From Pseudisothecium myosuroides (Eukaryota > Streptophyta > Bryopsida > Hypnales > Lembophyllaceae), in contig OX637287.1 of the NCBI GenBank assembly GCA_951799445.1, positions 45,165,724 through 45,229,723 of the forward strand: 64,000 nucleotides of DNA, written 5' to 3'. A program made the translations under genes and the position numbers. Below the pieces are notes generated by a model. The model was not told where the DNA came from. It did no database searches and saw only the letters and a list, made by a program, of their open reading frames with translations. Shown one piece after another: positions 21,965 through 33,701 of this stretch (position 1 is the stretch's first letter; each line of letters starts with the position of its first letter).

Positions 21965-23451
21965 TCTCTTTAGGTGATTCATAACATATTTGAAAATGAA
22001 GGTTGGGTGTCCTTTTTTTGATGGTAGTATTGATAGAATACTTCTATCACTAGTAGAGGTATTTGAAAAATCATGTTGTGTTTGATGGGGTTTTTTCCCT
22101 TCTAAAAACTGAATTTTGGATGCATGCATTGATTGGGATTGAAGTCACTATCTAAGAACTTGACTTTGAACCAAAAAAACATCCAATGACAAGAAACTAA
22201 GGAACAAACACATTTTAGCAATTGTTGAGGTGCAAAAAAATTTGATTATTTGTTTGCTCTTAGAGTTGCAAGGATGGGACCAATAATCCAATTTGGAGAA
22301 ACAGTCAATTATCAAGATTTTGCACAACTATGAGTTGTTGTCATTCCAAAAAAAAATTCAAAGTTGAACAAGAATTCATGTGCATTGTGGAAAAAACATT
22401 GGCACGAGGTCAGTGTTGGCTAAAGAAGAGTTATAAACCAAAACAATTGATAACTTTTCCAATACTTCTAATGCTCCAAGATTCAAGGAAAAACATCAAT
22501 CCAAGAACATCAATAATTTTTCAATAATTTTCAACAATATAGAAGGATCGCAATTGTAAGAGGTTGTTAAGAAAGTTGAACTCCTTAAAGACCACTTGCT
22601 CAAATTTTGAACAATGGATGAATGCTAACACATTTCAAACACATAAAATTAATTTTTCCATCCATCGATTTTTTTTGGAAGATTCTTATGTTACTGATTC
22701 TTCAACAATTATAGGGTGTAGATTTTGAAGGCTTGCTTTGCAAACATTCTATAATTCAAAGGCCACTTATAGGTCTAGTCTAAAAAAACAACTTTTTCCA
22801 GTTCAAAAAACGATCCTTCAAAATTGACTTGGATAATAAAAAAATAAAATAAAAATCTTAAAATCACTGTAATTAGAATTGGACATTTTGAGTTGAAAGG
22901 AAAAAAAATTCTTGTAAAAATCATAAATATTCAATCTACAAATAAATTTTAAAAGGAATTATCAATTTGTGGCTTAAAATTTGATTGATAAATATTGTTT
23001 TGTATAATAGTTGATCTAACCATCATATTTTGCAACTGAAGAATTTGTCATTAAATTATTATTCTAAGTTGAATTTTATGATACATCTTCACAATTTTGG
23101 AAATCTAGATTACCCCCTAGTCCTTATGGGGTTAAATTTACAAAAAAAGATTCCTCAAATGAATTGATAATAAAATTAATTCCTTGCTAATTTGCACTAA
23201 ATATACAAGGCTTCGAACCCTATAATTTTAGACTTCAATAAAACTATACTAGGGACATGCAAAATTATAAGCCTAAAATCTTAAAAAACATTACATATTG
23301 ATAAACAAGATAGAGGCCACCTAAACATCTAATTACTTATTGGTTTTAGTTCCTAAAGGACCAAGTGACCATTCAACATACGCAAAAAATCTCTGGTAAT
23401 TACGTATAAAGTCAATTTTAGTAAGATGATTGTGAAATTTAGACACAACGT
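21965..23451. other. AT-rich intergenic DNA, no gene seen
   Basis: No supported gene. A small TTA-CCCC...GGGG-TTAA palindromic piece lies near 23111-23137 and may be a remnant of the TTAA family. Confidence 0.35.
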
Positions 23452-24907
23452 GTAAATACGGGCCAGGATGAACTGACCCCCTTATTGCCCCACCTTGGAT
23501 GGATGGAGGGATGGGGGGGTCAGTTTCTTGTCCACTCAGCCACCCCAGCTCGGCGGCTACCCAATTCTATCTGCCTCAAGCGCTAGCCACACCTGCCTGG
23601 AGTCGGTTGTCACCTTCTCCGTGGTCACTTATTCTTCATGTTCTTCATCACCTGCCATGCTCACATGCTCTGATGTTCGTCCAAGTTTTCATGGTCTTCA
23701 GTTTCTCCTCGACTTGAGATCAAGAGACTTGGGGAGAGAGTGCGATGACAAATTCAAAGGAAGAACCAAGGAAGAGTGGGAAGGAAATTGGGGCCGTGCA
23801 TTGCAAATGCAAGTATTTGGATGTTTCATTTTGCTCATTTCTCGGAGCAAGATTCCATGATTTGCCACGCGCACATGAGTGCATCTTGATTATTGACTAA
23901 AGAAAAGATTGTGTGTCCTACCTCCTGCATGGGTTTACTTGTCAAAACTTCATTCCGAGAAGAGTTTGAATTTTTTCTTCATGAACTTAATGTGTCTTAA
24001 ACCCTTCAATTGTAATTAAATTTTTTTTATGAAAGCAAAACATGCTTGAACGATGATTGCTTCATGACTAAAATCTCATGTTGCAAGCTCTATAGGGAAA
24101 CATGCTGAATCCACAACCCTGTAGATGTAGTTGCCACGCAAGTACAACCTAGAATATTAACAAACCTTGCAATTCAATCAAGTCCAAAAAACGAATCCAC
24201 CATTGCCTAAGAAGCAATCGTGGCCTCCTCAAACCAAGACATGCCATTTCATACACAAATGTGGCCATGTGGGGTTGAGGATTATCTGAGAATGAGCTTG
24301 TCACCAAAACCCATTCAAGCTTAGGACCCAGCTAGGTTTTGAAATGGCTGGACTGCCTGCAACAAATGTAATTTCTTCTTGTTTACTTTTACGTTCTCTT
24401 TTGGAAAGATCAATTTCAGCAGTACCCTCGGGGCTAAACAACAGGTTGCAGAGCCCCCGCTTGGCTCTCTCAACGAGCTCAGATTTAGTCTGGTCTTCTT
24501 CATCTTCTCAAAGTGAGGAACTTTGGTGTGTGTTTTTCAAATGAAAGGAAGTTGACTAGGGGATTGAGATGAACTAGAATAGCTGCTCGTCCGGCCAAGC
24601 AAACAATGTAACGTAAGTGCAAGCGCTTTTAATAGTCCAGATGAAGAAGAGTAGTTTGCAGAGACGTGTGAGGAGGAGCGTGCTCATGCAACAAACAGGA
24701 GAGAAGAAAAAGAGATTCTTGTGCTTCGTAGACCACGGAGAAGGTGACAACCGACTCTGGGCAGGTGTGGCTAGCGCTTGAGGCAGATGGAGTTGGGCAG
24801 CCGCCGAGCTGGGGTCGCTGGACAGGAAACTGACCCCCCCCCATCCCTCCATCCATCCATCCAAGGCGGGGCAATAAGGGGGTCAGTTCACCGTGGCCGT
24901 AAACACG
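23452..24907. mobile_element. Mutator-like element, 1438 bp, long inverted ends and 9-bp target duplication
   Basis: The element is 23461-24898. It begins GGCCAGGATGAACTGACCCC and its other end, reverse-complemented, begins GGCCACGGTGAACTGACCCC. Inverted similarity extends about 160 bp, including blocks with CACCTGCC and GTTGTCACCTTCTCC. Flanks are GTAAATACG (23452-23460) and GTAAACACG (24899-24907), a 9-bp duplication with one change. Ends match the 240-bp element at 13861-14100. The interior lacks a recognisable transposase. A plus-strand frame at 24344-24544 (66 residues, starting MAGLPATNVI) is rich in Ser, Leu and Arg like an organelle transit peptide and may be a captured gene fragment. 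Confidence 0.8.
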
Positions 24908-25099
24908 TACTCCCTTGATGGGAATTTTTTTTCTTCTGATTGGGTTCTGGATCAAAAGTTATGTTGTCCTAAACTTTTGGAGCAACTTAAGGAGCTTTGA
25001 GCAGAATGTGCAAAACTAGTCTTCTACTTTTGAAAATTGATAGGTATGTATTTAACATGATATAGGATGTAGCTTCAAAAAAAATATGTATAGTACAAA

Positions 25100-25327
25100 A
25101 ATTAATCTCACCCTAGGAGAAGTCAAAGTTTGTTGACCATGTTGTGCAAGGTTAGAGGATTTTTTTCTAACTTCAAACATTATAATTTTTCAATCTATGC
25201 AATCAAAGTTTTAAAAAAAAATTCCACACATTCCCATAGTAGTCTAGTGCAAATTTGTACGATTCTTTCTAAAAGTGGCAATTTTTGACAATTTGCCCAA
25301 AATGTGCCTTGGTCTATTAGGAGTTAA
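25100..25327 (-). mobile_element. Decayed TTAA-type element end
   Basis: Minus-strand reading from TTAA at 25324-25327 gives TTAACTCCTAATAGACCAAGG, then a conserved AAATTGTCAAAAATTGCCA-like block and ATTGAAAAATTATAATG. These follow the order of the left half of the TTAA family. The inner border is uncertain. Confidence 0.5.
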
Positions 25328-25512
25328 TCATTGTCTAATAAAAATTTGAACCTTCATAAAAGTACAACACAAAAATTGTCAATAATGAGTGTCCCTACTA
25401 TATCTTCAATGGAGTTTAGTTTAATAGAGGTGACAACCAAATATTAAATATCAATATTATAAACATAGTTATACTTCTTAGTCTTCTCATGCTTTAGTGT
25501 TATGTTATCGTT

Positions 25513-25579
25513 TTAACCCCTAAGCGCTCAAACGACCATTTTATGGTCGCTGTCCGACTTCGGGCAGATTTTTCGGGCG

Positions 25580-25611
<32 letters not shown>

Positions 25612-26054
25612 CACAAAAATTGGATTGTCTTTCTATATTTATACTCAAAACTAAGATCGCTACAGTCAAACAAAAATTATAAGAGAAATAGCACAAAGAG
25701 TCTAGTATTTGCCTAGTGTTGAAAAACTTACTATTTGGGGAAAGTGTTGGTGTTCTCATTACTAGATGTTATGCATTTTTCCACAGATCAATAGAAACCA
25801 CAATTTTGACCAATCAAAAAAAAATTCAAATGCTAAAGATAAAAATTGTATTTTTGGTGAATTTTTGAAGTTATATCTTCAAAATTCATTTGAAGAGAAT
25901 CTAAAAAGAATTTTATAATTTTAACCGTACGGATCTTTTCTAATTTTTGTGCTTTACATTATCTTCTTTGATGCAAACTTCAAAAAAAGTACAAAACTTA
26001 TATTTTATAACACATTTGTGTTTTGTCCAAACCCCTTGGGCTTTTAGGGGTTAA
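25513..26054. mobile_element. TTAA-type element with poly(A) tract (542 bp)
   Basis: It starts TTAACCCCTAAGCGC and ends GGGCTTTTAGGGGTTAA. Inside is a run of roughly 33 A at 25578-25609 next to a TCGGGC-rich left end. Borders are clear, but the interior differs from the 939-bp subfamily, so it represents another non-autonomous group using the same ends. Confidence 0.7.
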
Positions 26055-26639
26055 GACCTTTGATTGAACAAAATTCTACAATTTAGGTTATATCTAGTAG
26101 CTTATAAATACAAACTCATCATAAAAACTTAATGGTTTGTCACTTCCATGGCTTGGGTATAGCTCGGCATGATGTTTTTCATAACACTAATTTTGTTTTA
26201 TCCTAAGTGTGGGGTGCTACAAATGTGTAGTGTTCAAAGCTAATTTTAATTCAATTAGATGTTGCTAGGAAGGTGATATAGATTAGACATTGTTGAATGC
26301 GCAAGGAAGCTACTTCTCAAAAAATGTTGGTAGATTTTTTCTACAATTTGCGCTATTCTTCTCTGAAAGAATAAAAATCAACCAAAGGTCAAAATTTTAT
26401 CTTTGTTAAAATATTTATTATACATTGAAAGTTGTAATGCTTTGAATATATTAACAAAAACAATGTTGTTGTATTATGTCTTATTGAGAACCTCATTGAT
26501 TTAATCAATCTTACCAAAATTTAAATTCTAAAAATAGAAGTTTAATTTTTGATTAAAAAAATTTAAGTTGAATGTTTTTAAGTTGATCATACAGAAAACT
26601 ACAAATCTTTTTTCAAAAATTTGACAATGTAGACAATTT
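26055..26639. other. AT-rich intergenic DNA, no gene seen
   Basis: No supported gene or repeat boundary. Confidence 0.35.
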
Positions 26640-26950
26640 CCACCTTTTGAGTGTAATTTCATCAGAGAAAGTGATTTCTTTAGGCCTTGATGTTGCAGTG
26701 GCTTTAAAAAATATTGTAGTTGCTTTAATAGGTAAGTTAGATGACCATTATGGATGCACTTTTTGTTGGTTTTGGAGTAGTCTAGAGACTCTTTTGGGCA
26801 ACATACTTCAAAAATTCATAACAAATTCATAATACTTTAGCAAAAAATAATAATAATTTCCATTGCACTCGTTTTTCTCGCATTTGTCTTTATATAAAAA
26901 AAATTGCAAATTTTTAGCAATGTCATGGAAACAAATCAATCTACCTTAAC
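26640..26950. repeat. Partial copy of the 14354-14828 repeat
   Basis: Shared blocks are GTGATTT(C/T)TT(T/A)A(G)GGCC, TAGTCTAGAGACTCT, AAAAATTCATAACAAATTCA and a TTTGTCTTTAT segment, in the same order and orientation as 14520-14800. The left end is missing. Confidence 0.5.
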
Positions 26951-28543
26951 GTCTAATTGACTAAAGAGACCATTTGGGGCATTTTGAAGACTCAAACATC
27001 GTCTATTGATTTCATAATTTGGAATTTCTGCATGAATTTTTTAGGATGGATGATAATCATCCTAATCTACATGTGAAACTTTGTTTTTATGTCAATTGAT
27101 AAATATTGCAAAAGTTATAATTGGATTTCAATGTCAAAGTAAGGACTAAGGAGCTATAAATATATTATAAAAAAAGATTGACTAATTTTATATGATTGTG
27201 TAGATTGATACCTACTCAAAAACATTTAAACTATCCAAATAGTGAAATGGAAGTTACAATGAGTTTTATTTCTCAAGCATTGAAGGTAGAAAAAGCATAT
27301 TAAGTCTTTTTTTTTTTAAAATTTGATTTTGAATATTTACAAAAAAATATTAAAAAATAGGATGTAAGTTACATTGGTTACTAGAACATTCTTACCATTA
27401 GAATTTACAATTTTTGATTTTTTGTAAATGTTATTAATAATATAGGTTTTATTTTCACTAAGTACCTTCTTCTACATTATGATTTCTTTAAAAGATGAAT
27501 ACAAAAATATTTTTGGTTAAATTTTTTTAAATGTTGTCTCAACTTATTTTCCTACATATTGATTAAGTCACACAAGTATGGAACATATTAATTTTTTTTC
27601 CCCTAATAATGTTGAAAAACAAATCTTTGTCTTTGTGAAGGACTAAAAAAAACTACTTTTGAAAATTTAGGCACAGTGGACTTGCAATTTGTGACAATTT
27701 TTACTCTTAAATTTTAGAATGATGTATAGTGGCCTACCAAAATAATAAGTGATGGCAATGTGGACAATTAGTTTTTTTGCATAATGTAAAATAGAGTTGA
27801 CATTTTTGTTTTTGCATAATCATCATTGATGTCTTATGCAATCCCAATCAACCATACCAAGTTTCAATTTCAAAAAACTAAAGCTCCATTTTCAGTGAAT
27901 TTTTTAATTTAATTTTCATGGTTTTACATGAAAATTCATTGAAAAACATTCATGATGAAAATTTTAAATTTGATTGCCAAGATATGTACGTAGGAAACCT
28001 CAATGCGCACATCTTTCCTTCAATGAGCATCTCCAAAAAAATTCACAATTCCCTCTAGAGAGATTTCCATTTTGGCGTGATTTTGCCCTTAGTTTGAAAA
28101 TAAATATCCCTTTATCATAATTAGAATTTTGCATTTTTCCTTCTTGCTATAACTAATCTCATACATTTGAGCTTGATGAAACAACTCCTTTGCCAAAACC
28201 TAATTATAATGAAGAGATATTTCTTTTCAAAACTGAAGACAAAATTACGTATCTTTTTGGTAGGTCACTGTACTTGAATAAGTTAACTAAAGGATCCTAT
28301 GGTTGGATTTGTTAAAAAATAAATATAAACGAAGATTTTAGACTTGCATTGGATACATCACATATTTGGAAGCAATTTTGGGCCTCAAAACACCATAGTA
28401 AATTAGTAGTTAGGCAGATAAATCATGTAGTTCTTTGTGATTAGTGACTTTGCACCATGTCTTTATAATCTCTCAATGAGTCAATTGATCACTAAAAGAT
28501 ATGTAGATTCATGGGACCTCAATTTTTTTTGGTTTGGAGTCCC
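26951..28543. other. AT-rich DNA with a one-armed relative of the foldback element
   Basis: No gene was recognised. About 27780-28260 resembles one arm plus part of the loop of the foldback element at 30994-32470: a CATGGTTTTACATGA block, then a stretch containing GCTATAACTAATCTC that matches the reverse complement of its loop. Confidence 0.4.
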
Positions 28544-28826
28544 TAAGGTGGATACTCCCAAACCAACACTTTTTGCTATTGTGCCTAATTATTATTACTA
28601 GATTGATGAAGTTTTCATATTTTCTTGTTGGCAAGTGAAAGGAGGTTCCAACGCATTCATCAAAGAATGCGACATTTGGATTCCATATGCAAAAGTTTAT
28701 GAACTTTCAAAAAAAATTGGGTAAATGTTCTAAAACTATTTCTTCAACATAAGTACATATTGATTTTGGAGATGTACACAGAGTGATGATGGCAGTTTTA
28801 GGCAGGGTGCAATTTGGGGTGTACCG
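28544..28826. mobile_element. TA-flanked element, family AGGTGGGCAT (copy 2)
   Basis: It starts TA-AGGTGGATACTCCCAAACC. The interior CTTGTTGGCAAGTGAAAGGA and CATATGCAAAAGTT match the copy at 21674-21964. The right end, near GGGGTGTACC, is degraded. Confidence 0.5.
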
Positions 28827-28870
28827 GACCACACATACAGCACCACATATCTAACAGTGGACCAAAGACC

Positions 28871-28968
28871 GGTAGCTTTTTTTTTTTTTTTTAAACAATA
28901 GAAATCAGTTCAACGGGTAGCTCTTTTTTTTTTTTTTTTTAATCAATAGAAACCAGTTCAACCGGTAG
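28871..28968. repeat. Two-unit tandem repeat with T tracts
   Basis: A unit of about 48 bp, GGTAGCT plus a T run plus a CAATAGAAA(T/C)CAGTTCAAC segment, occurs twice, followed by the start of a third GGTAGCT. It probably arose by slippage. Confidence 0.6.
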
Positions 28969-29124
28969 CTTCTACAATACATTATTCATGCCAGTCTTTG
29001 TCCTTGAAAGCAAGGGATTTTTTTTATCATTGTGCAAGTCAACATCTGGAAAGAATTGTTTGCTTGTACGTGAGGTTGACTGTATGCAGTATCGCTAGAA
29101 AGCTACACTGATTTATCATATTGA

Positions 29125-29445
29125 CGTGGGTACCCCAAACCGCCACTTTTTGCTTTTGTGCCTAGTTTCTTTTATTAGACTGGTCAAATTTTCATCTTTT
29201 CTTGTTGGCAAGTGAGAGGAGGTTTCAATGCACCACAGAACATGACATTTGTATATCGTATGCAAAAGTTATGAAGGAATTGTTCTTGGTTCATTCTTGG
29301 AATAAACTCTGGGTTTCAAAAAAAAAGAAGTTATGAAGGAACAAAGGTTGGTTCTAAACCAGTTTCTTCCACCGTGATAGGTACTATACATAATTGATTT
29401 TGGAGATGGAGTGAAGACACTAGCGCACTTGGGGTGCCAACCTTA
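29125..29445. mobile_element. TA-flanked element, family AGGTGGGCAT (copy 3)
   Basis: The left end GACGTGGGTACCCCAAACCG is a mutated version of the family end; the right end GGGGTGCCAACCT is followed by TA at 29444-29445. The interior CTTGTTGGCAAGTGAGAGGA matches the other copies. It carries an insertion of about 50 bp near 29281-29330 relative to copies 1 and 2. Confidence 0.5.
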
Positions 29446-30551
29446 GTGAGGGGGCAATTAGCATTACCTAGAAAATTAGTGTCATTACAAATTTTTGTAT
29501 TCTAGCAAATTGGTACTATACAATAATATTTTAGCCTACACTAATTAAAATCAGTGTGTATAGGAAGCAAAATTCATGATTATGAGGCTCAACATAATTA
29601 CAAACTTCTTCATTTTGATTTTGCTTATAGTTGCAACTCGCCATCATTGTGTTCGCCGTTGCATTAGCTTTCCAAAGAGCTGGGGCACATCACTTTCTTG
29701 CTGCGACTTTTAGAAATTGGTGCTCATATTTGGAAGATGACCAAGATATAGAGGGTGCAGATCTTTCTACTTCAAGAATTCAACTATGTTGGTTAGTATT
29801 GTGAATTTTTATAATGTTGCACATTAATTTGCTCTTTTTTGAATTTTTGGTTATTTTGAATGAATTTTTTAGATTTGGGATTATTTAGGGTGTTGCTTGA
29901 GGATTTTGAGTATATTGTGGTGTAAATTTTATGTGACAAAGGAAAAAAAAAGTGCAAATTAAGTTGCAATTTATCTTGGTTTTCTTTAGAGTGTGGATTG
30001 GCATTGCCACATATAATCATACTTTTTTCTCATTGGTCTAGTAGCTCGATCTTGTTTCATAGTAGTCGGGTTTTTTTCTTGAATTTGCGGTTTTGAAATG
30101 ACATTTGGCATGAATCCGCTCTTTGAGAATTTTTTGATATTTCATAAGAATTTGTAGATTTAAGCTCATGAATTTTTTCAATTTTTTTAATTTGGAAGTG
30201 TTCAATTCCATAGTTGGACTCAAATTCAAAAAAAAAATCATATTTAAATTGCACTACATGGGTAGCAAAGCCCTAGTCTAAACATAACATTCACAACAGC
30301 GTGTGCCATGGACATTGTGCCTTACATCGTACCCGAGAGGTTTGGTTTATATTGTCTTCATGATGAGGGTGCACATGTGTTCAAATTTCATTCAAAAAAG
30401 AGGTTCCCACCAATTCCCAAAGCCAATACTGTCGGACATACTTATCTACGTAAATATTATTGTGATTAATGTTTCTAAAGTCAAAAATGGCAATCCAAAA
30501 CCTTTAGTCATGCGTCATTAGTAGCATGGAGAATAGTGAAGCCCTAATTTA
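29446..30551. other. AT-rich intergenic DNA, no gene seen
   Basis: Several short frames rich in Lys, Asn and Phe occur on the minus strand; these follow from base composition. No gene is supported. Confidence 0.35.
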
Positions 30552-30775
30552 TCTCACTATAAGAAACCCGCGTTTTAGGTGACGAGCCCTGCTTTTTCTT
30601 AACGGATTTTAGTGGACGTCCAATGTAACAAACCCATGTTTTAATGTCAACATTGATGTTATATTGGACGTTTTTTGTTGTCAAAAAACATGGTTTTTCT
30701 ACATTAGATGTCCACTAAAATCTTTCAAGAAAATTCAGGGCTTGTCACCTAAAACGTGGGTTTCTTATAGTGTCT
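30552..30775. mobile_element. CACTA-like foldback element, 218 bp (copy 2), TCT target duplication
   Basis: The element 30555-30772 begins CACTATAAGAAACCCGCG and ends GGGTTTCTTATAGTG, a near-perfect inverted pair. TCT flanks it on both sides (30552-30554 and 30773-30775), the 3-bp duplication expected of the CACTA superfamily. Total length equals the copy at 15856-16073, and the asymmetric centre is inverted between the two, so they inserted in opposite orientations. A transcript would fold into a hairpin with arms of about 100 bp. Confidence 0.85.
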
Positions 30776-30993
30776 TATAAACTCATTTTCCAATTTTTTG
30801 TGTGCAAACAAAACTTGTGATGTTAGAAGAGGTGTCATTAAATCTGTAAGGACGTGACCTCCCATGACCAAGGTAGTCACCATAATTCTCCAATTATTTG
30901 ACCGGTAGGTGCATTTTCTTTTTCTACAGTTATCAGTGGAGTCATCCGTCGGGCCGTAGCATCCTTACGGGGTTAATGAGTAAATTCATTGTA
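30776..30993. other. Short intergenic spacer with a TTAA-family remnant
   Basis: TCCTTACGGGGTTAA near 30961-30975 resembles a decayed right end of the TTAA family. Nothing else is supported. Confidence 0.3.
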
Positions 30994-32470
30994 AAGGCTT
31001 GTTTATACCAAGAAACTTTGGATTAGAGCCCAAAGAAATGGGGTGATTTGATTGGAGGATAGCTATGGTACCTCACTTTTGGGTTTACACCAAAGAAAAC
31101 TTGGATTGTGGCCTATAAATTTTTCCATGGATGAAAATCCTTGTTGGAATCTTACATGGCCAAAGTGGATAGTGACTTCCTAGACCTAAGGGGAGTATTT
31201 CTGAAAAAGCTCTTGCAATTGGAGGTACCCAACCCCCAAGTCTAGGAGGAAATTTGGGGAGACATTTTTTAGTCAAATGTTTAAAATTGTTTGCTACTCA
31301 TTTTCTGGACTGTTTTGGCCTTTTTTGGCCCAATTTCTGACCTGCATGCTCTTGGTTTGTTTGGGGCCTGTTTTTAGCTTAATTCTATGGATAACTTAAC
31401 ATTAAAAATTCAACCCAAATGTACAATACCTAGAAGCAATGATACGGAGATCCAATTTTGCCACTCAAAAGAATTATGCATAAAATAAATTATAATTGGC
31501 ATTTTTTGTCTTTCATAATAAACATTCAACTCTTGCACAATTCCAATCAAGCGTACCAAATTTGGGTTTCAAAAAAGCAAAACTCCATTGTTAATAAATT
31601 TTTTTTTTAAAAATTCATGGTTTTACATGATAATTGATTGAAAAATATTGGTGATGAATTTTTTGAATTCAATTGCACAGATATGTAAGAAACATCCATA
31701 TGCACATCTTTTATGCTAAAAAAATATCCCAATAAGTAATAAAATTATGATCTTAAAGAGTTCAATTTGTAGTAAGGTATGACCAAACTTTGTAAAACAA
31801 ATATCTCTTTAAATTAACAAGATTTTTGCAAAGTAATTGTACCATCATGCTTAAATGTACAAAATTAGTTATAGTGTGAGGGTCAAATAGCAAAATCTAG
31901 TTAAATTATAGAGATATTTATTTTACAATATTTGGTCATACAACATTTGACATTGAATTCTTTATAGATCATATTTTTGTTACTTAATGGGGTGTTTTTT
32001 AATATGAAAAATGTGCATGTGGATGTTTTCTACATATCCATGCAATCAAATTAAAAAAATTCATCACCAATGTTTTTCAATCAATTATTATGTAAAATCA
32101 TGAATTTTTATACAAAACAATTCACCAAAAATGAATTTCTACTTTTTTGAAACCCAAATTTGGTATGCTTGATTGCAATTGCGCAAAAATTGAATGTTTA
32201 TAATGCAAGATGAAAAATATCAATTTTATTTTAAATTATGCAAAATTCTTTTGAATGGCAAAATGAAATTTCCATATCATTGCTTCCGGGTACTGTACAT
32301 TGGGCCATGACTCAATTCTTGTGGTTTACACCAAATGTTTGGGCCACTACCTACTTATAAGTCCCTTATTTCAAATATGGTACCCCACTTACAATGGTCT
32401 CATCCCTAGAACAAGGTACCACATGTGTTCATGGGTTAAAGCCCAAGATTTTTGGTGTAAACAGGTTCTA
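30994..32470. mobile_element. Large foldback element, about 1.48 kb
   Basis: Left border GGCTTGTTTATACCAAGAAA faces a right border whose reverse complement reads GAACCTGTTTACACCAAAAA. Inside, 31436-31830 is inverted against roughly 31895-32288: GAAGCAATGATA, CAAAAGAATT(A/T)TGCATAA, AATCAAGC(G/A)TACCAAATTT and GGGTTTCAAAAAAG appear in both arms. The non-repeated loop is about 60 bp near 31832-31893. No coding sequence was found. I could not find a convincing target-site duplication, so the superfamily is unknown. Confidence 0.65.
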
Positions 32471-33560
32471 AATGAGAACAAATGACATGACATTAGTGAA
32501 GGTGGGATGCAAGAGAAAATAAGGTAGTATGGCCTAAAAGCGACCACTTAAGGACTGATCTGCCTTTTCACAGGTTTCCATGAAGAGAAGATCATTTTTC
32601 AGAGAAAGAAAAATGGGTGTGGAACTTTACACAAGTGGTTTCATATTTTTTGAATCATTTTGAATTACCTAATGTCCATTTTAGACCTAAATATACGGTC
32701 GATTTGAAGAGGCCGCTCGCTTTTAGAGCAGACTACCTTATGCTCCTTTGGGTTGGATGAGCTTATGTTAGGTAGTGTGACATGTCAGAAACTCTATTTT
32801 CTCTTTCTGTGCCAGCATGAACAAAGGATGTGATATTAGAGAAAGGACGGGCTGACTTATTCCGGGTATCAACAGGGTATCTACCCATGGGCATGCAGTG
32901 GTGTTGCCCCTGTTCAGACAACAAATGGCAGAAGCAGACTGACTGACTGTGAGGCTCCTATCCGAGAACTGTAAGCACGAGGTTCTCACTTCCACAGCCA
33001 TTTTGTATTGGTCGACGTCAGGTTCCCCATCACTCACTCACGGCATCCTGCCTGGAGTTCAGTGACCATCCGACCATCCGATCGCCCACAGACGCAGAAG
33101 AATTTTTCTTCCTTTCTTTAATAACTAAAAGAGATTCAGCAAAAAAGATATCCTTAACCCCCAAAAATCAATTCCTGTCTTCAAGCTGTCGACGAATCTC
33201 ATTCACAATAGATGAGATCGTCAAAATCTGAGTGAATGAACCACAAACACAAATACGTACTGTAGACGAAAAGGATTTCCACCATTGATCCAAATTTGAA
33301 CGAATGTACCACAAAGACGAAGACGAAAAGAGCTCAAACCGTCAAACTCGAACGAATGAACTACAAACACGTAAATGAAAACGCATGGATTCTATCCTGA
33401 AATGGTGGATTGAAATATTTTTTCATTACTGAGGAAAAAACAGGGGAGACTCCCTTGCACTGGCGCCACTCACTCTGGAATGAAGGTTGCATCGAAATCA
33501 TCAGTTCTTGCAGCCAATTGATGTCATGCTGACAGGCTTCCAAATATCCACGTATTCGCC
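32471..33560. other. Intergenic DNA upstream of ClpC
   Basis: Composition becomes less AT-rich toward ClpC. Short frames at 32768-33037 and 33361-33543 (minus strand) show no domain. This block and the next 150 bp probably contain the ClpC promoter, but no element can be placed firmly. Confidence 0.35.
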
Positions 33561-33701
33561 GTAACCTGCAATCTCTCAGCGGCCACTAAAGACTGAGCTT
33601 CTACGACCGACGATTTCTTACCAAGGGTGAACATCTTGGGGTTGTTCTAATTCTCTTGGCTGGGGTTTGGTCATCTGAAGCTGCAAGCTGCAAATTTGCA
33701 G

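Noticed and set aside
28877..28968. A CRISPR-like array of repeats and spacers
   Set aside because: Only two adjacent units without spacers; this is a eukaryotic tandem repeat.
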